Of a stretch of 15,409 nt of DNA, positions 1 through 10,704 are shown one piece after another; position 1 is the first letter of the stretch; each line of letters opens with the position of its first letter. The notes under the pieces were generated by a model. That model searched no databases, was not told the DNA's origin, and saw only the letters and a program-made list of their open reading frames with translations. The stretch is taken from contig NZAX01000061.1 of the NCBI GenBank assembly GCA_002687665.1, positions 14,342-29,750 of the forward strand. The letters are read 5' to 3'. Source of the stretch: Flavobacteriaceae bacterium. Lineage in GTDB: Bacteria > Bacteroidota > Bacteroidia > Flavobacteriales > Flavobacteriaceae. The position numbers and the translations under genes were made by a program.

Positions 1-7
1 AAAGTAG

Positions 8-3000
8 ATGCCAAATACACAATCTTCCACTAGAGTCAATTTTGCAGCCGCAAAAGATTCTCCCAAATACCCTGATTTCCTTGATATTCAAATCAAATCA
101 TTCCAAGATTTTTTCCAGTTGGAAACCAAATCTGACGAAAGAATCGAAGAAGGACTTTTTAATACTTTTAAAGAAAATTTTCCGATTACGGATACAAGAA
201 ACCAGTTTGTATTAGAATTTATTGACTACTTCGTTGATCCACCTCGTTACTTGATCCAAGAATGTATTGAAAGGGGCTTGACTTATTCTGTTCCCCTAAA
301 AGCTAGACTAAAACTCTTTTGTACCGATCCCGAACACGAAGATTTTGAAACTATTGTCCAAGATGTTTTTTTGGGGACTATACCGTATATGACTCCCAGT
401 GGGACTTTTGTAATTAATGGAGCAGAGCGCATAGTAGTTTCCCAATTACACCGCTCCCCAGGTGTCTTTTTTGGTCAGTCTTACCATGCTAATGGAACAA
501 AACTCTACTCTGCAAGAGTTATTCCGTTTAAGGGATCATGGATTGAATTTGCTACTGATATTAACAGTGTGATGTATGCCTACATTGATAGAAAGAAAAA
601 ATTACCAGTAACCACTCTTTTTAGGGCTATTGGTTACGAAAGCGATAAAGATATTTTACAAATTTTCGATTTAGCAGAAGAGGTTAAAGTCTCCAAAACT
701 GGATTGAAGAAAGTTCTTGACCGTAAACTTGCTGCACGTGTTTTGAAAACATGGCATGAGGATTTTGTTGATGAGGATACAGGCGAAGTGATTTCCATCG
801 AGCGTAATGAAATCATAATAGATCGTGACACTCTCCTTGAAAAAGAGCATATCGAAATGATTTTGGAAGCAGATGTTAAAACCATACTATTGCACAAAGA
901 AGACGCTCATATGTCTGATTTTGCTATCATTCATAACACATTGCAAAAAGATCCTACAAACACTGAAAAAGAGGCTGTAGAGCACATTTATCGCCAGTTG
1001 AGAAATGCCGAGCCACCTGACGAAGATACTGCTCGTGGTATAATTGATAAGCTTTTCTTTTCCGATCAGCGATACAATCTAGGCGAGGTTGGCCGTTACC
1101 GAATGAACAAAAAACTCAACCTTGAAGTCGAGATGGACAAACAGGTCTTGACTAAAGTAGACATTATAACCATTGTGAAGTACTTGATCGAGTTGATTAA
1201 CTCTAAAGCAGAAATTGATGATATTGATCACCTTTCCAATAGAAGGGTAAGAACTGTTGGAGAGCAACTCTCATCTCAGTTTGGAGTCGGATTGGCTAGA
1301 ATGGCTAGAACAATACGCGAAAGAATGAATGTCAGAGATAATGAGGTCTTTACTCCAATTGACTTGATCAATGCTAAAACCCTTTCCTCGGTCATCAACA
1401 CTTTTTTTGGAACCAACCAGTTATCGCAGTTTATGGATCAAACCAATCCTTTAGCTGAGATTACTCACAAAAGAAGACTATCAGCGTTAGGCCCTGGTGG
1501 TCTTTCAAGAGAGCGTGCTGGATTTGAGGTGCGTGATGTTCATTATACCCACTACGGAAGACTTTGTCCTATTGAAACACCGGAAGGGCCTAATATTGGA
1601 TTGATTTCCTCCTTGGGAGTCTATGCCAAAGTAAACAATCTTGGATTTATAGAAACTCCTTATCGTAAGGTCAATGATGGAAAAATAGATTTGGATAATA
1701 CCATCTATCTTAGTGCAGAAGAAGAAGAAAACCAATTAATTGCCCAAGCTAATATCCCCTACGATAATGGAGGAAAAATTACTTCTGAAAAAGTAATTGC
1801 TAGGGACCAAGCGGATTTTCCAGTTGTAACACCCAACGAAATAAACTACACGGATGTTGCTCCTAACCAAATTGCCTCTATCTCGGCCTCTTTGATACCA
1901 TTCTTAGAGCATGATGATGCCAACAGGGCTTTAATGGGATCTAATATGATGCGCCAAGCTGTTCCGCTTTTACGCCCCGAGTCACCCATTGTTGGAACGG
2001 GATTGGAAAGACAAGTTGCCTCTGACTCCAGAGTGTTGATCAATGCAGAAGGAGATGGGGTGGTAGAGTATGTTGATGCAAATAAGATCACTATCAAATA
2101 TGATATGACAGAGAGTCAAAATCTCGTTACCTTTGATGGAGATACCAAGACCTATGAACTGATTAAATTTAGAAAGACTAACCAAGGTACCTGTATTAAC
2201 CTCAAACCAATCGTCAAAAAAGGAGATAGAGTTGCTAAAGGTCAGGTACTTTCCGAAGGCTATGCTACTCAAAAAGGAGAGTTGGCCTTGGGGAGAAATA
2301 TGAAAGTGGCCTTTATGCCTTGGAAAGGATATAACTTTGAAGACGCGATTGTGATCTCTGAGCGTGTAGTTAGACAAGATATATTTACTTCTATTCATAT
2401 TGACGAATATTCAATTGATGTAAGAGATACTAAACTAGGAACAGAGGAATTAACAGATGACATCCCAAACATCAGTGAGGAAGCTACTAAAGATCTCGAT
2501 GAAAATGGAATGATACGTATCGGTGCGGAGGTTAATCCGGGAGATATTCTTATTGGAAAAATAACCCCTAAAGGGGAGTCTGATCCTTCTCCTGAGGAAA
2601 AGCTTTTGCGAGCAATTTTTGGAGATAAAGCTGGAGATGTAAAAGATGCATCACTCAAAGCACCGCCATCCCTTAGAGGTGTAGTTATCGATAAAAAATT
2701 GTTTACCAGGTCGGTAAAAGACAAGAGGAAGAGAAATCAGGATAAGCAGGAACTCGAATTATTAGAGGATAAATTTGAACTCAAACTTGAGGAATTAAAA
2801 GGCATCTTGATAGAAAAGCTCTTTAACATTGTTAATGGAAAGACCTGTCAAGGTGTGCAAAACGATCTTGGTGAGGAAATCCTACCTAAAGGGAAAAAAT
2901 ATACCCTTAAAATGTTAAACGCCGTAGAAGATTACACTCACTTGACCAGAGGGATATGGACCACTATCGATGAGACAAATAAACTGATTGCAGATTTGAT

Positions 3001-3820
3001 TCACAATTACAAGATCAAAGAAAATGATCTTCAAGGTTCTCTAAGAAGAGAAAAATTCACCATTAGTGTTGGAGATGAATTACCTGCAGGTGTAAAAAAA
3101 TTGGCTAAGGTGTATATCGCTAAAAAGCGGAAGTTAAAGGTTGGGGATAAAATGGCGGGACGTCACGGAAATAAAGGTATTGTTGCCCGAATTGTACGTG
3201 AAGAAGAAATGCCTTTTCTAGAGGACGGAACTCCAGTTGATATAGTACTGAATCCACTTGGAGTTCCCTCGAGAATGAATATCGGTCAAATATATGAAAC
3301 TGTTTTAGGCTGGGCTGGACTTGATTTGGGTCAAAAATATGCCACACCAATTTTTGACGGAGCTACCATTGACCAAATTAATGAGTTGACCGAAAGCGCA
3401 GGTATTCCACTCTACGGTCATACATATCTTTACGATGGAGGAACAGGAGAACGTTTTGACCAACCTGCTACCGTAGGGGTGATTTATATGTTGAAACTCG
3501 GACATATGGTTGATGATAAAATGCACTCAAGATCCATCGGACCCTACTCCTTGATCACCCAACAACCTTTGGGAGGAAAAGCCCAATTTGGAGGTCAACG
3601 ATTTGGTGAAATGGAGGTTTGGGCATTGGAAGCTTATGGAGCCTCCAGTACCTTGCAAGAGATATTAACCGTCAAGTCAGACGATGTAATTGGCCGTGCC
3701 AAAACCTATGAATCAATTGTGAAAGGAGAAACCCTTCCGGAGCCTGGATTGCCAGAATCTTTCAACGTATTGATGCATGAGTTAAAAGGATTAGGATTAG
3801 ATATCAGATTAGAAGAATAA
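8..3820 (+). CDS. rpoB: DNA-directed RNA polymerase subunit beta
   Basis: Beta subunit of the core RNA polymerase, forming half of the catalytic cleft. The 1270-residue protein is complete; E. coli beta is 1342, and Bacteroidota versions are usually near 1270. Visible landmarks include the rifampicin-binding region around residues 470-500, with FMDQ (D477), THKRR (H487) and LSALGPGG (S492). These match E. coli D516, H526 and S531 and are the rifampicin-sensitive residues. [12 protein letters not shown] near 774-785 carries the active-site acidic pair E778-D779. [12 protein letters not shown] follows, with K1048 and K1040 matching the E. coli active-site lysines. The C-terminus ends in the usual short helix ([12 protein letters not shown]). 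No Shine-Dalgarno sequence is seen in the seven bases before the ATG, as is common in this phylum. rpoC starts 21 bp downstream, so the two are presumably co-transcribed from a promoter left of the window. Identification is certain. Confidence 0.99.
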   Translation: MPNTQSSTRVNFAAAKDSPKYPDFLDIQIKSFQDFFQLETKSDERIEEGLFNTFKENFPITDTRNQFVLEFIDYFVDPPRYLIQECIERGLTYSVPLKARLKLFCTDPEHEDFETIVQDVFLGTIPYMTPSGTFVINGAERIVVSQLHRSPGVFFGQSYHANGTKLYSARVIPFKGSWIEFATDINSVMYAYIDRKKKLPVTTLFRAIGYESDKDILQIFDLAEEVKVSKTGLKKVLDRKLAARVLKTWHEDFVDEDTGEVISIERNEIIIDRDTLLEKEHIEMILEADVKTILLHKEDAHMSDFAIIHNTLQKDPTNTEKEAVEHIYRQLRNAEPPDEDTARGIIDKLFFSDQRYNLGEVGRYRMNKKLNLEVEMDKQVLTKVDIITIVKYLIELINSKAEIDDIDHLSNRRVRTVGEQLSSQFGVGLARMARTIRERMNVRDNEVFTPIDLINAKTLSSVINTFFGTNQLSQFMDQTNPLAEITHKRRLSALGPGGLSRERAGFEVRDVHYTHYGRLCPIETPEGPNIGLISSLGVYAKVNNLGFIETPYRKVNDGKIDLDNTIYLSAEEEENQLIAQANIPYDNGGKITSEKVIARDQADFPVVTPNEINYTDVAPNQIASISASLIPFLEHDDANRALMGSNMMRQAVPLLRPESPIVGTGLERQVASDSRVLINAEGDGVVEYVDANKITIKYDMTESQNLVTFDGDTKTYELIKFRKTNQGTCINLKPIVKKGDRVAKGQVLSEGYATQKGELALGRNMKVAFMPWKGYNFEDAIVISERVVRQDIFTSIHIDEYSIDVRDTKLGTEELTDDIPNISEEATKDLDENGMIRIGAEVNPGDILIGKITPKGESDPSPEEKLLRAIFGDKAGDVKDASLKAPPSLRGVVIDKKLFTRSVKDKRKRNQDKQELELLEDKFELKLEELKGILIEKLFNIVNGKTCQGVQNDLGEEILPKGKKYTLKMLNAVEDYTHLTRGIWTTIDETNKLIADLIHNYKIKENDLQGSLRREKFTISVGDELPAGVKKLAKVYIAKKRKLKVGDKMAGRHGNKGIVARIVREEEMPFLEDGTPVDIVLNPLGVPSRMNIGQIYETVLGWAGLDLGQKYATPIFDGATIDQINELTESAGIPLYGHTYLYDGGTGERFDQPATVGVIYMLKLGHMVDDKMHSRSIGPYSLITQQPLGGKAQFGGQRFGEMEVWALEAYGASSTLQEILTVKSDDVIGRAKTYESIVKGETLPEPGLPESFNVLMHELKGLGLDIRLEE

Positions 3821-3841
3821 TTAAAATATTGCTACAGAGTT

Positions 3842-6800
3842 ATGCAAAGAAATAACGAAATCATTACCCAAAAAAAGTTCAATAATATAACGATAGGTTT
3901 GTCCTCTCCTGAGGTGATCTTGGGCAGTTCAAGAGGAGAAGTTCTTAAGCCTGAAACGATTAACTATCGAACCCACAAACCCGAACGTGATGGCCTTTTT
4001 TGTGAGCGCATCTTTGGACCGGTCAAAGATTTTGAATGTGCCTGTGGGAAATACAAACGTATTCGATATAAAGGAATCGTCTGTGACCGATGCGGAGTGG
4101 AGGTGACTGAAAAAAAAGTAAGACGTGACCGTGTTGGACATATCAACTTGGTAGTCCCTGTAGCACATATATGGTATTTCAGATCCTTACCTAATAAAAT
4201 AGGATATCTATTAGGTCTTCCTTCCAAGAAACTTGACATGATCATCTATTACGAACGCTATGTAGTCATACAACCTGGTAATACTAAAAATGATGAGGGA
4301 GAACCAATCCAAAAAATGGATTTCCTAACCGAAGAGGAGTACCTTAATGTAATGGAGCAATTACCTCCTGAGAACCAATTTCTCGATGACAATGATCCTG
4401 AAAAGTTTATTGCTAAAATGGGTGCTGAGTGCTTGATTGAATTGTTGTCAAGAATCGATCTTGAGGAACTTTCATACGAATTGCGTCACAAAGCTAATAA
4501 TGAAACTTCTAAGCAAAGAAAAACGGAAGCTCTTAAAAGACTTCAAGTTGTAGAGGCTTTTAAAGATGCCAATGAAAAAAGGGAAAATCTCCCGGAATGG
4601 ATGATAATGAAGGTTATCCCTGTGATTCCCCCAGAATTGAGACCTTTGGTTCCTTTGGATGGCGGTCGTTTTGCTACATCAGATTTGAATGATTTGTACA
4701 GACGTGTTATCATCAGAAACAACCGTTTGAAGCGATTGGTGGAGATCAAAGCACCTGAGGTAATTTTAAGAAATGAAAAGCGAATGCTTCAGGAATCTGT
4801 CGACTCATTGTTTGACAATACCAGAAAATCTTCGGCTGTTAAAACGGATTCCAATCGGCCTCTTAAGTCTCTTTCAGATTCCCTAAAAGGAAAACAAGGG
4901 CGTTTTCGTCAAAACTTGTTGGGTAAGAGAGTAGATTATTCTGCTCGATCTGTGATTGTAGTGGGACCCGAATTAAGACTTTTTGAGTGCGGATTGCCCA
5001 AAGGGATGGCGGCAGAGCTATACAAGCCTTTTATCATCAGAAAATTGATTGAGAGGGGTATAGTCAAAACTGTAAAATCTGCTAAAAAAATCATTGATCG
5101 TAAAGAACCTGTGGTTTGGGATATATTGGAAAATGTATTGAAGGGTCATCCTGTATTATTGAACAGGGCCCCTACTTTACACCGTTTGGGAATTCAAGCC
5201 TTCCAACCCAAGTTGATTGAAGGAAAAGCTATTCAGTTACACCCATTGGTATGTACGGCTTTTAACGCTGACTTTGATGGGGATCAAATGGCCGTTCATC
5301 TACCCTTAGGGCCGGAAGCCATTTTAGAAGCACAACTTTTAATGTTGGCCTCCCACAACATACTAAATCCAGCCAACGGCTCTCCTATTACGGTTCCCTC
5401 ACAGGACATGGTTTTGGGACTTTATTACATGACAAAAGCCAGAAAATCAACCCCAAAAGTCCCTGTTAAGGGTGAGGGTTTGACTTTCTATTCTGTTGAA
5501 GAGGTTCATATTGCATACAACGACAAGCGTGTTGATCTTAATGCAGTAGTCAAAATCAGAGCTAAAGATTTTAACGAAGAAGGTGAGTTGGAGTATCAAG
5601 TAATTGAATCTACGGTTGGGCGTATATTATTTAATGAGGTTGTTCCTGAAAACGCAGGATTTTTTAACGAAGTACTAACCAAGAAGAACTTGAGAGAGAT
5701 TATTGGTAAAATTTTGAAAGTAACAAGTGTCCCTGAGACTGCAGAATTTTTGGATAAAATCAAGAATATGGGTTATGGATTTGCTTTTAAGGGAGGTTTG
5801 TCCTTTAGTCTAGGAGACATTATCATACCAAATGAAAAAATTGACATGATCGAGGATGCTAATACCCAAGTAGATAGCATCTCTGGAAACTACAACATGG
5901 GATTAATCACTAACAACGAACGTTACAATCAAGTTATTGACGTTTGGACTTCAACTAACGCCAAGTTGACTGAGTTGGCTATGAAAAGAATCAGTGAAGA
6001 CCAACAAGGTTTTAACTCTGTATACATGATGTTGGATTCTGGTGCTAGAGGATCAAAAGAGCAAATCCGTCAGTTGACTGGAATGCGAGGATTGATGGCA
6101 AAACCCAAAAAATCTAATGTCGGAGGTGGAGAGATCATCGAAAACCCTATCCTGTCAAACTTTAAAGAAGGATTGTCCATCTTGGAGTACTTTATTTCAA
6201 CTCACGGTGCACGAAAAGGACTGGCAGATACAGCATTGAAAACTGCTGATGCAGGTTACTTAACAAGAAGATTGGTTGATGTGTCTCAGGATGTAATCGT
6301 CAACCTTGAAGATTGTGGAACCCTAAGGGGGATTAAAGTTGAGCCCTTGAAGAAAAACGAAGAAATTGTTGAAACTCTAGGGGAGCGTGTCCTAGGACGT
6401 GTTTCTTTACTTACTGTTGTGGATCCCCATTCAAACGAAGTACTGGTTGAAGCAGGGGAACAAATTACTGAATCTAATGTAAAACTCATTGATAATTCTC
6501 CGATCAGCAGTATTGAAGTTCGATCTCCTCTGACTTGTGAAGCACTCAAAGGTATTTGTGCCAAGTGTTATGGTCGAAATCTTTCTACCGGTAAAATGGT
6601 TCAAAAAGGGGAAGCAGTGGGTGTTGTAGCTGCCCAATCTATTGGTGAGCCAGGAACTCAATTGACTCTGAGAACATTCCACGTAGGCGGGGTAGCTGGA
6701 AATATTTCTGAGGAAAACCGCTTAGTGGCCAAGTTTGATGGAATTGTAGAGATTGAGGACTTAAAAACCGTTAAGGGTGAAGATGCAGAAGGTAATCAAG

Positions 6801-8143
6801 CCAATATTGTTATCTCTAGAACCACTGAGTTGAAGTTGATCGACAGAAAAACTAAAAATATACTCAACGTACATAACATCCCATATGGATCGTCAATCTC
6901 TATTAATAATGGAGCAAAAATCAAAAAAGGTGATGTCATTTGTCAATGGGATCCATTTAACGGTGTAATTGTTTCGGAATTTTCTGGAAATATCAGTTTT
7001 GAAAATATCGAGCAGGGGGTTACTTACCAGGTTGAAATTGATGAGCAAACTGGATTTCAAGAGAAGGTGATTTCTGAATCTAGAAATAAAAAATTAATAC
7101 CAACTTTACTCATCAAAGATACCAAAGGAAATACCTTGCGCTCCTATAACTTGCCAGTTGGAGCGCATTTGATTGTTAATGACGGTGAAAAGATTAAAGA
7201 AGGAAAAATATTGGTCAAAATTCCAAGAAAATCTGCCAAATCTGGAGATATTACCGGGGGTCTCCCAAGGGTTACGGAATTGTTTGAAGCCCGAAATCCT
7301 TCGAACCCAGCAATTGTCTCTGAGATTGACGGTGTGGTTTCTTTTGGTAAGATCAAAAGAGGAAATCGGGAGATCATTGTGGAGTCTAAATTTGGTGATA
7401 TTAAGAAGTACTTGGTAAAATTATCTAATCAGATCTTGGTTCAAGAAAACGACTTTATAAAAGCAGGAATGCCGTTGTCAGATGGATCCATTACACCGAC
7501 AGACATCCTCAAGATCAAAGGCCCATCAGCAGTTCAGCAATACTTGGTCAATGAGGTGCAAGAAGTATATCGTTTGCAAGGGGTAAAGATCAATGACAAA
7601 CATTTTGAGGTAGTGGTTCGTCAGATGATGCGAAAGGTTAAGATCCAAGATCCTGGAGATTCTATATTTTTAGAGGGTCAGTTGGTATATAAGTCTGATT
7701 TCATCATTGAGAACGACAATTTATTCGGGAAGAAAGTCGTAGAGGAAGTTGGTGCCTCCGAAAATTTAAAAGCGGGACAAATGATAACTGCTCGCCAATT
7801 GCGCGATGAAAACTCTTTATTAATTCGTGAGGACAAACCTCCAGTAGCAGCACGTGACGCTGCTTTTGCTACTGCTACTCCTGAGCTTCAGGGGATCACT
7901 AGAGCTTCCCTTCAGACCAAATCATTCATATCTGCGGCCTCTTTCCAAGAGACTACCAAAGTCTTAAATGAAGCGGCGGTAAATGGAAAAATTGACTCCC
8001 TTGAAGGACTTAAAGAAAATGTTATTGTTGGACACAAAATCCCGGCAGGAACTGGTTTGAGAGCTTACGATAACATTATTGTTGGTTCAAAGGATGAATA
8101 TACCAGCTTATTGATAGATAAGGAAGAAGAAGTTAATTTATAG
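3842..8143 (+). CDS. rpoC: DNA-directed RNA polymerase subunit beta'
   Basis: Beta' subunit of core RNA polymerase, carrying the catalytic magnesium site. The protein is 1433 residues and complete (E. coli 1407). The N-terminal zinc ribbon uses C66, C68, C81 and C84. The catalytic motif [10 protein letters not shown] carries D477, D479 and D481. The second zinc site is C825, C899, C906 and C909, with exactly the spacing of E. coli C814/888/895/898. [15 protein letters not shown] (trigger-loop region) follows, around residues 928-942. The extra length relative to E. coli probably lies in lineage-specific beta' insertions in the C-terminal half. The gene starts 21 bp after rpoB, without a recognisable Shine-Dalgarno sequence. 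Three bases after its TAG stop the DUF3467 gene begins, so this is one transcription unit. Identification is certain. Confidence 0.99.
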   Translation: MQRNNEIITQKKFNNITIGLSSPEVILGSSRGEVLKPETINYRTHKPERDGLFCERIFGPVKDFECACGKYKRIRYKGIVCDRCGVEVTEKKVRRDRVGHINLVVPVAHIWYFRSLPNKIGYLLGLPSKKLDMIIYYERYVVIQPGNTKNDEGEPIQKMDFLTEEEYLNVMEQLPPENQFLDDNDPEKFIAKMGAECLIELLSRIDLEELSYELRHKANNETSKQRKTEALKRLQVVEAFKDANEKRENLPEWMIMKVIPVIPPELRPLVPLDGGRFATSDLNDLYRRVIIRNNRLKRLVEIKAPEVILRNEKRMLQESVDSLFDNTRKSSAVKTDSNRPLKSLSDSLKGKQGRFRQNLLGKRVDYSARSVIVVGPELRLFECGLPKGMAAELYKPFIIRKLIERGIVKTVKSAKKIIDRKEPVVWDILENVLKGHPVLLNRAPTLHRLGIQAFQPKLIEGKAIQLHPLVCTAFNADFDGDQMAVHLPLGPEAILEAQLLMLASHNILNPANGSPITVPSQDMVLGLYYMTKARKSTPKVPVKGEGLTFYSVEEVHIAYNDKRVDLNAVVKIRAKDFNEEGELEYQVIESTVGRILFNEVVPENAGFFNEVLTKKNLREIIGKILKVTSVPETAEFLDKIKNMGYGFAFKGGLSFSLGDIIIPNEKIDMIEDANTQVDSISGNYNMGLITNNERYNQVIDVWTSTNAKLTELAMKRISEDQQGFNSVYMMLDSGARGSKEQIRQLTGMRGLMAKPKKSNVGGGEIIENPILSNFKEGLSILEYFISTHGARKGLADTALKTADAGYLTRRLVDVSQDVIVNLEDCGTLRGIKVEPLKKNEEIVETLGERVLGRVSLLTVVDPHSNEVLVEAGEQITESNVKLIDNSPISSIEVRSPLTCEALKGICAKCYGRNLSTGKMVQKGEAVGVVAAQSIGEPGTQLTLRTFHVGGVAGNISEENRLVAKFDGIVEIEDLKTVKGEDAEGNQANIVISRTTELKLIDRKTKNILNVHNIPYGSSISINNGAKIKKGDVICQWDPFNGVIVSEFSGNISFENIEQGVTYQVEIDEQTGFQEKVISESRNKKLIPTLLIKDTKGNTLRSYNLPVGAHLIVNDGEKIKEGKILVKIPRKSAKSGDITGGLPRVTELFEARNPSNPAIVSEIDGVVSFGKIKRGNREIIVESKFGDIKKYLVKLSNQILVQENDFIKAGMPLSDGSITPTDILKIKGPSAVQQYLVNEVQEVYRLQGVKINDKHFEVVVRQMMRKVKIQDPGDSIFLEGQLVYKSDFIIENDNLFGKKVVEEVGASENLKAGQMITARQLRDENSLLIREDKPPVAARDAAFATATPELQGITRASLQTKSFISAASFQETTKVLNEAAVNGKIDSLEGLKENVIVGHKIPAGTGLRAYDNIIVGSKDEYTSLLIDKEEEVNL

Positions 8144-8146
8144 TTC

Positions 8147-8461
8147 ATGAGTGATTCTAAACAGCAAAAAGATCAACAGATCAATATCGAATTAGATGAG
8201 ACAACCGCTCAAGGGGATTATTCCAATTTGGCAATCATCAACCACTCGCCTTCAGAATTTGTTGTCGATTTTGTTGCTATTATGCCTGGTACACCCAAGG
8301 CCAAAGTAAAGTCTAGGATAATTTTGACTCCGGAACATGCCAAAAGGTTTCAAAGTGCTTTGGCCGACAACATTAGTCGTTATGAGGAGAGTCATGGAGA
8401 GATTGATTCTAAAGAACCGCCGCCAATTCCTCTAAATTTCGGACCTACCGGAGAAGCCTGA
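8147..8461 (+). CDS. DUF3467 family protein, linked to rpoC
   Basis: A 104-residue soluble protein with no signal peptide or membrane segment. It matches my recollection of the DUF3467 family. The signature is in the middle: DFVAIMPGTPKAKVKSRI followed by LTPEHAKRF and a helix ending in YEESHGEI (residues about 41-87). Both ends are low in complexity: a polar, glutamine-rich start and a proline-rich tail (EPPPIPLNFGP). The ATG lies three bases after the rpoC stop, so translation is probably coupled. As I remember it, this position after rpoC recurs in Bacteroidota. The biochemical role is unknown. The location suggests, but does not prove, a link to RNA polymerase or its assembly. The family call is confident; the function is not. 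Confidence 0.88.
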   Translation: MSDSKQQKDQQINIELDETTAQGDYSNLAIINHSPSEFVVDFVAIMPGTPKAKVKSRIILTPEHAKRFQSALADNISRYEESHGEIDSKEPPPIPLNFGPTGEA

Positions 8462-8492
8462 AGATTTAGTTTTTAGAAAATTTCGGAGTCTT

Positions 8493-10082
8493 TCACTCAA
8501 ACTCTGAGGTAAAGTTAAATGTAACTTCGGGATAATTTTGTTGGGCCATTTGTAGTGAAAAGGCTGAATCTGCTAAAAACACCAATTGTCCTTGTTTGTC
8601 AGTGGCCAAAAACTTTTGTTTGACCCTAAGGAAGTCTTGGTAGTTTTTGTTTTCATTGTCTTCCGCTCTGACCCAGCATGCTTTGTGAATATTAAAGTTT
8701 TCAAAGTTACACTTGGCTGTATATTCGTGTTCAAGCCGGTATTGGATCACCTCAAACTGAAGCGCTCCCACAGTACCAATCACTTTTCTGCCGTTCAGGT
8801 TCAGGGTAAATAGTTGGGCGACCCCTTCGTCCATCAGTTGATCAATACCTTTACCAAGTTGTTTGGCTTTCATGGGATCGGCATTGTTAATAAAGCGAAA
8901 ATGTTCAGGCGAAAAACTGGGAATGCCTTTGTATTGGATTTCTTCCCCTGAGGTAAGGGTATCCCCAATCTTAAAATTCCCTGTATCGTGCAGCCCTACG
9001 ATATCTCCTGGGAACGATTCGTCCACCACTTCTTTTTTTTCGGCAAAAAATGCGTTAGGACTGGAGAATTTGAGTTTCTTTTTGTGTCTGACATGAAAGT
9101 AAGGGGTGTTTCGTTTGAAAGTTCCAGACACAATTTTGACAAACGCAAGTCGGTCACGGTGCTTGGGGTCCATATTAGCGTGAATCTTAAAGACAAAACC
9201 GGAAAAGTCAGCTTCATCGGGGTGGATGATGCGTTTGTCAGTGGACTTGGGCAGGGGTGCGGGGGCAATTTCAATAAAACAGTCCAGCAGTTCCTGAACC
9301 CCGAAATTGTTGAGTGCCGAACCGAAAAATAAAGGTTGTAAATCCCCCTCTAGGTATTCCTTTTGATCAAAACCGGGATAAACCCCTTTAACCAATTTGA
9401 GAGATTCTTTAAGCTCTGCCATGGATTGATCACCAATGACATCTCCTAAACCTTCGTCTTCCAAACTATCATAAGCAATGGTTTTTGCAATTTTTTGTTT
9501 GTCGGTCGATTCAAATATTTGAATGTTTTGCTCCCAAAGGTTGTATATGCCCTTAAAATTGTACCCCATTCCAATGGGAAAGCTCAATGGAGTTACCCTA
9601 AGCCCTAGTTTGGTCTCGACTTCGTCCAACAGATCGAAGGCATCTTTTCCCTCTCGATCCAGCTTATTGATAAAAACGATCATGGGGATTTTGCGCATGC
9701 GACAAACCTCTACCAGTTTTTCAGTTTGCTCTTCCACACCTTTGGCAACATCGATGACTACGATCACACTGTCCACGGCAGTCAGCGTCCTAAAAGTATC
9801 CTCGGCAAAATCTTTGTGGCCAGGTGTGTCAAGAATGTTGATTTTTTTGTTTTTATAGTTAAAGGCAAGTACCGAAGTGGCCACTGAAATTCCCCTCTGG
9901 CGTTCGATGTCCATAAAGTCACTGGTCGCTCCTTTTTTGATCTTGTTGGACTTGACCGCTCCCGCTTCTTGTATGGCACCACCATAGAGTAATAATTTTT
10001 CTGTCAGGGTAGTTTTTCCGGCATCGGGATGTGAAATAATACCAAATGTTCGTCTTCTTTGAATTTCCTGATGGAATTCCAT
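8493..10082 (-). CDS. prfC: Peptide chain release factor 3 (RF3)
   Basis: Translational GTPase that recycles class I release factors (RF1/RF2) from the terminated ribosome. From the ATG at 10082 it is 529 residues, the same length as E. coli RF3. Motifs in order are the P-loop HPDAGKT (18-24), switch I with SDFMDIERQRGISV (about 54-67), the G3 motif DTPGHKD (85-91) and the G4 motif NKLD (139-142). Domain II and an RF3-type C-terminal domain follow (GALQFEVIQYRLEHEY). ERQRGISV and the lack of EF-G domains IV and V separate it from EF-G and LepA. An in-frame TTG six codons upstream would give 535 residues. I prefer the ATG because RF3 proteins normally start about ten residues before RRTF, and no Shine-Dalgarno sequence supports the TTG. 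The gene converges on the rpo operon with 31 bp between stops and diverges from idi. Confidence 0.97.
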   Translation of the reverse strand: MEFHQEIQRRRTFGIISHPDAGKTTLTEKLLLYGGAIQEAGAVKSNKIKKGATSDFMDIERQRGISVATSVLAFNYKNKKINILDTPGHKDFAEDTFRTLTAVDSVIVVIDVAKGVEEQTEKLVEVCRMRKIPMIVFINKLDREGKDAFDLLDEVETKLGLRVTPLSFPIGMGYNFKGIYNLWEQNIQIFESTDKQKIAKTIAYDSLEDEGLGDVIGDQSMAELKESLKLVKGVYPGFDQKEYLEGDLQPLFFGSALNNFGVQELLDCFIEIAPAPLPKSTDKRIIHPDEADFSGFVFKIHANMDPKHRDRLAFVKIVSGTFKRNTPYFHVRHKKKLKFSSPNAFFAEKKEVVDESFPGDIVGLHDTGNFKIGDTLTSGEEIQYKGIPSFSPEHFRFINNADPMKAKQLGKGIDQLMDEGVAQLFTLNLNGRKVIGTVGALQFEVIQYRLEHEYTAKCNFENFNIHKACWVRAEDNENKNYQDFLRVKQKFLATDKQGQLVFLADSAFSLQMAQQNYPEVTFNFTSEFE

Positions 10083-10097
10083 ATTGATCAATTTGGG

Positions 10098-10105
10098 CAA
10101 AAATA
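10098..10105 (-). promoter_or_regulatory. Candidate prfC promoter -7 element
   Basis: Read on the minus strand this is TATTTTTG, an exact match to the Bacteroidota -7 consensus TAnnTTTG. It lies 15 bp before the prfC ATG, a sensible spacing for a short leader. I see no clear TTG/TTTG -33 element at the expected 17-23 bp further upstream, and the region is AT-rich, so the match could be chance. It overlaps the rejected TTG start, which would argue against that start if the promoter is real. Confidence 0.4.
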
Positions 10106-10160
10106 TTTAATTAAATCCCATAACTAAAATTTGTCGATAGGTTTTGTGTAATATATTAGG

Positions 10161-10168
10161 TATTTTTG
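10161..10168 (+). promoter_or_regulatory. Candidate idi promoter -7 element
   Basis: TATTTTTG matches the Bacteroidota -7 consensus TAnnTTTG and ends five bases before the idi ATG. If used, transcription would start at or next to the ATG and give a leaderless or near-leaderless mRNA. A TTTTG at 10142-10146 is the nearest -33-like sequence, but its 14-bp gap is shorter than usual. Support is weak because such motifs arise easily in AT-rich DNA. Confidence 0.3.
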
Positions 10169-10173
10169 ATTAA

Positions 10174-10704
10174 ATGGAGGAAGAAAAAGTAGTTTTGGTT
10201 GATCTCCATGATCAGCAAATCGGTACTATGGGAAAAATCGAGGCACATAAAAAAGCTGTATTGCATCGTGCGTTTTCTATTTTCATACTGAATTCTAATC
10301 GAGAACTACTCCTGCAACAACGCGCTTTTGGAAAATACCACTCTCCGGGCCTTTGGACCAACACTTGCTGCAGCCACCAGCGTGAGGGTGAGACGAATCT
10401 TCAGGCTGGTAACCGTCGATTGAGGGAGGAGATGGGTATGACAGTTTCTCTCGAAGAATTGTTTACATTTAATTATAAAGCTTCCTTTGATAATGGATTA
10501 ACAGAGCACGAACTCGACCATGTGATGGTTGGCTTTAGTGAGGAAGATCCTAAGATCAACACTAAAGAGGTGGCCGCTTATAAATGGATGCACATCGATG
10601 CTGTAAAAGAAGATTTGAAAAAAAGTCCCGATGATTATACCGTTTGGTTTGCCATTATTTTTAATCGATTTTGTCAACACATAGAAGACCAATTAAAGCT
10701 ATGA
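10174..10704 (+). CDS. idi: Isopentenyl-diphosphate delta-isomerase, type 1
   Basis: Type 1 (Nudix-fold) isomerase interconverting isopentenyl and dimethylallyl diphosphate, the building blocks of isoprenoids such as menaquinone, carotenoids and undecaprenyl phosphate. It is cytosolic and metal-dependent. The 176-residue protein aligns along its length with E. coli Idi (182). All active-site residues are present: metal ligands H25, H31, H68, E111 and E113, and the catalytic cysteine C66 in TNTCCSH. C66 and E113 match E. coli C67 and E116. The degenerate Nudix box GETNLQAGNRRLREEMG sits at 72-88, and a tryptophan is kept near the C-terminus (DDYTVWF). The start is supported by the family N-terminus (about 24 residues before AHKKAVLHRAF). 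The stop codon overlaps the next gene's start as ATGA, so the two are translationally coupled. Type 1 rather than the unrelated flavin-dependent type 2 is clear. Confidence 0.97.
   Translation: MEEEKVVLVDLHDQQIGTMGKIEAHKKAVLHRAFSIFILNSNRELLLQQRAFGKYHSPGLWTNTCCSHQREGETNLQAGNRRLREEMGMTVSLEELFTFNYKASFDNGLTEHELDHVMVGFSEEDPKINTKEVAAYKWMHIDAVKEDLKKSPDDYTVWFAIIFNRFCQHIEDQLKL

Noticed and set aside
1400..1500. Rifampicin-resistance substitutions in rpoB
   Set aside because: The key residues D477, H487 and S492 are the sensitive wild-type forms.
1982..2398. 138-codon antisense open frame inside rpoB
   Set aside because: It lies opposite highly conserved rpoB sequence and its translation shows no domain, signal or family resemblance.
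7173..7418. 81-codon open frame inside rpoC on the same strand
   Set aside because: It is an out-of-frame shadow of a fully conserved rpoC segment with no independent start signal or recognisable protein features.
8462..8492. Possible bidirectional terminator between the DUF3467 gene and prfC
   Set aside because: Only a 4-5 bp imperfect stem (GGAGT/ACTCT) is present and no clean T-run follows on either strand.
10083..10100. In-frame TTG start giving prfC six extra residues
   Set aside because: The ATG at 10082 gives the typical RF3 N-terminus and exactly 529 residues, and the TTG lies within the candidate -7 element.
10671..10700. In-frame TTG start giving the QueD/PTPS protein ten extra residues
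   Set aside because: The added residues do not fit the family, and the ATG at 10701 forms a classic ATGA overlap with the idi stop.
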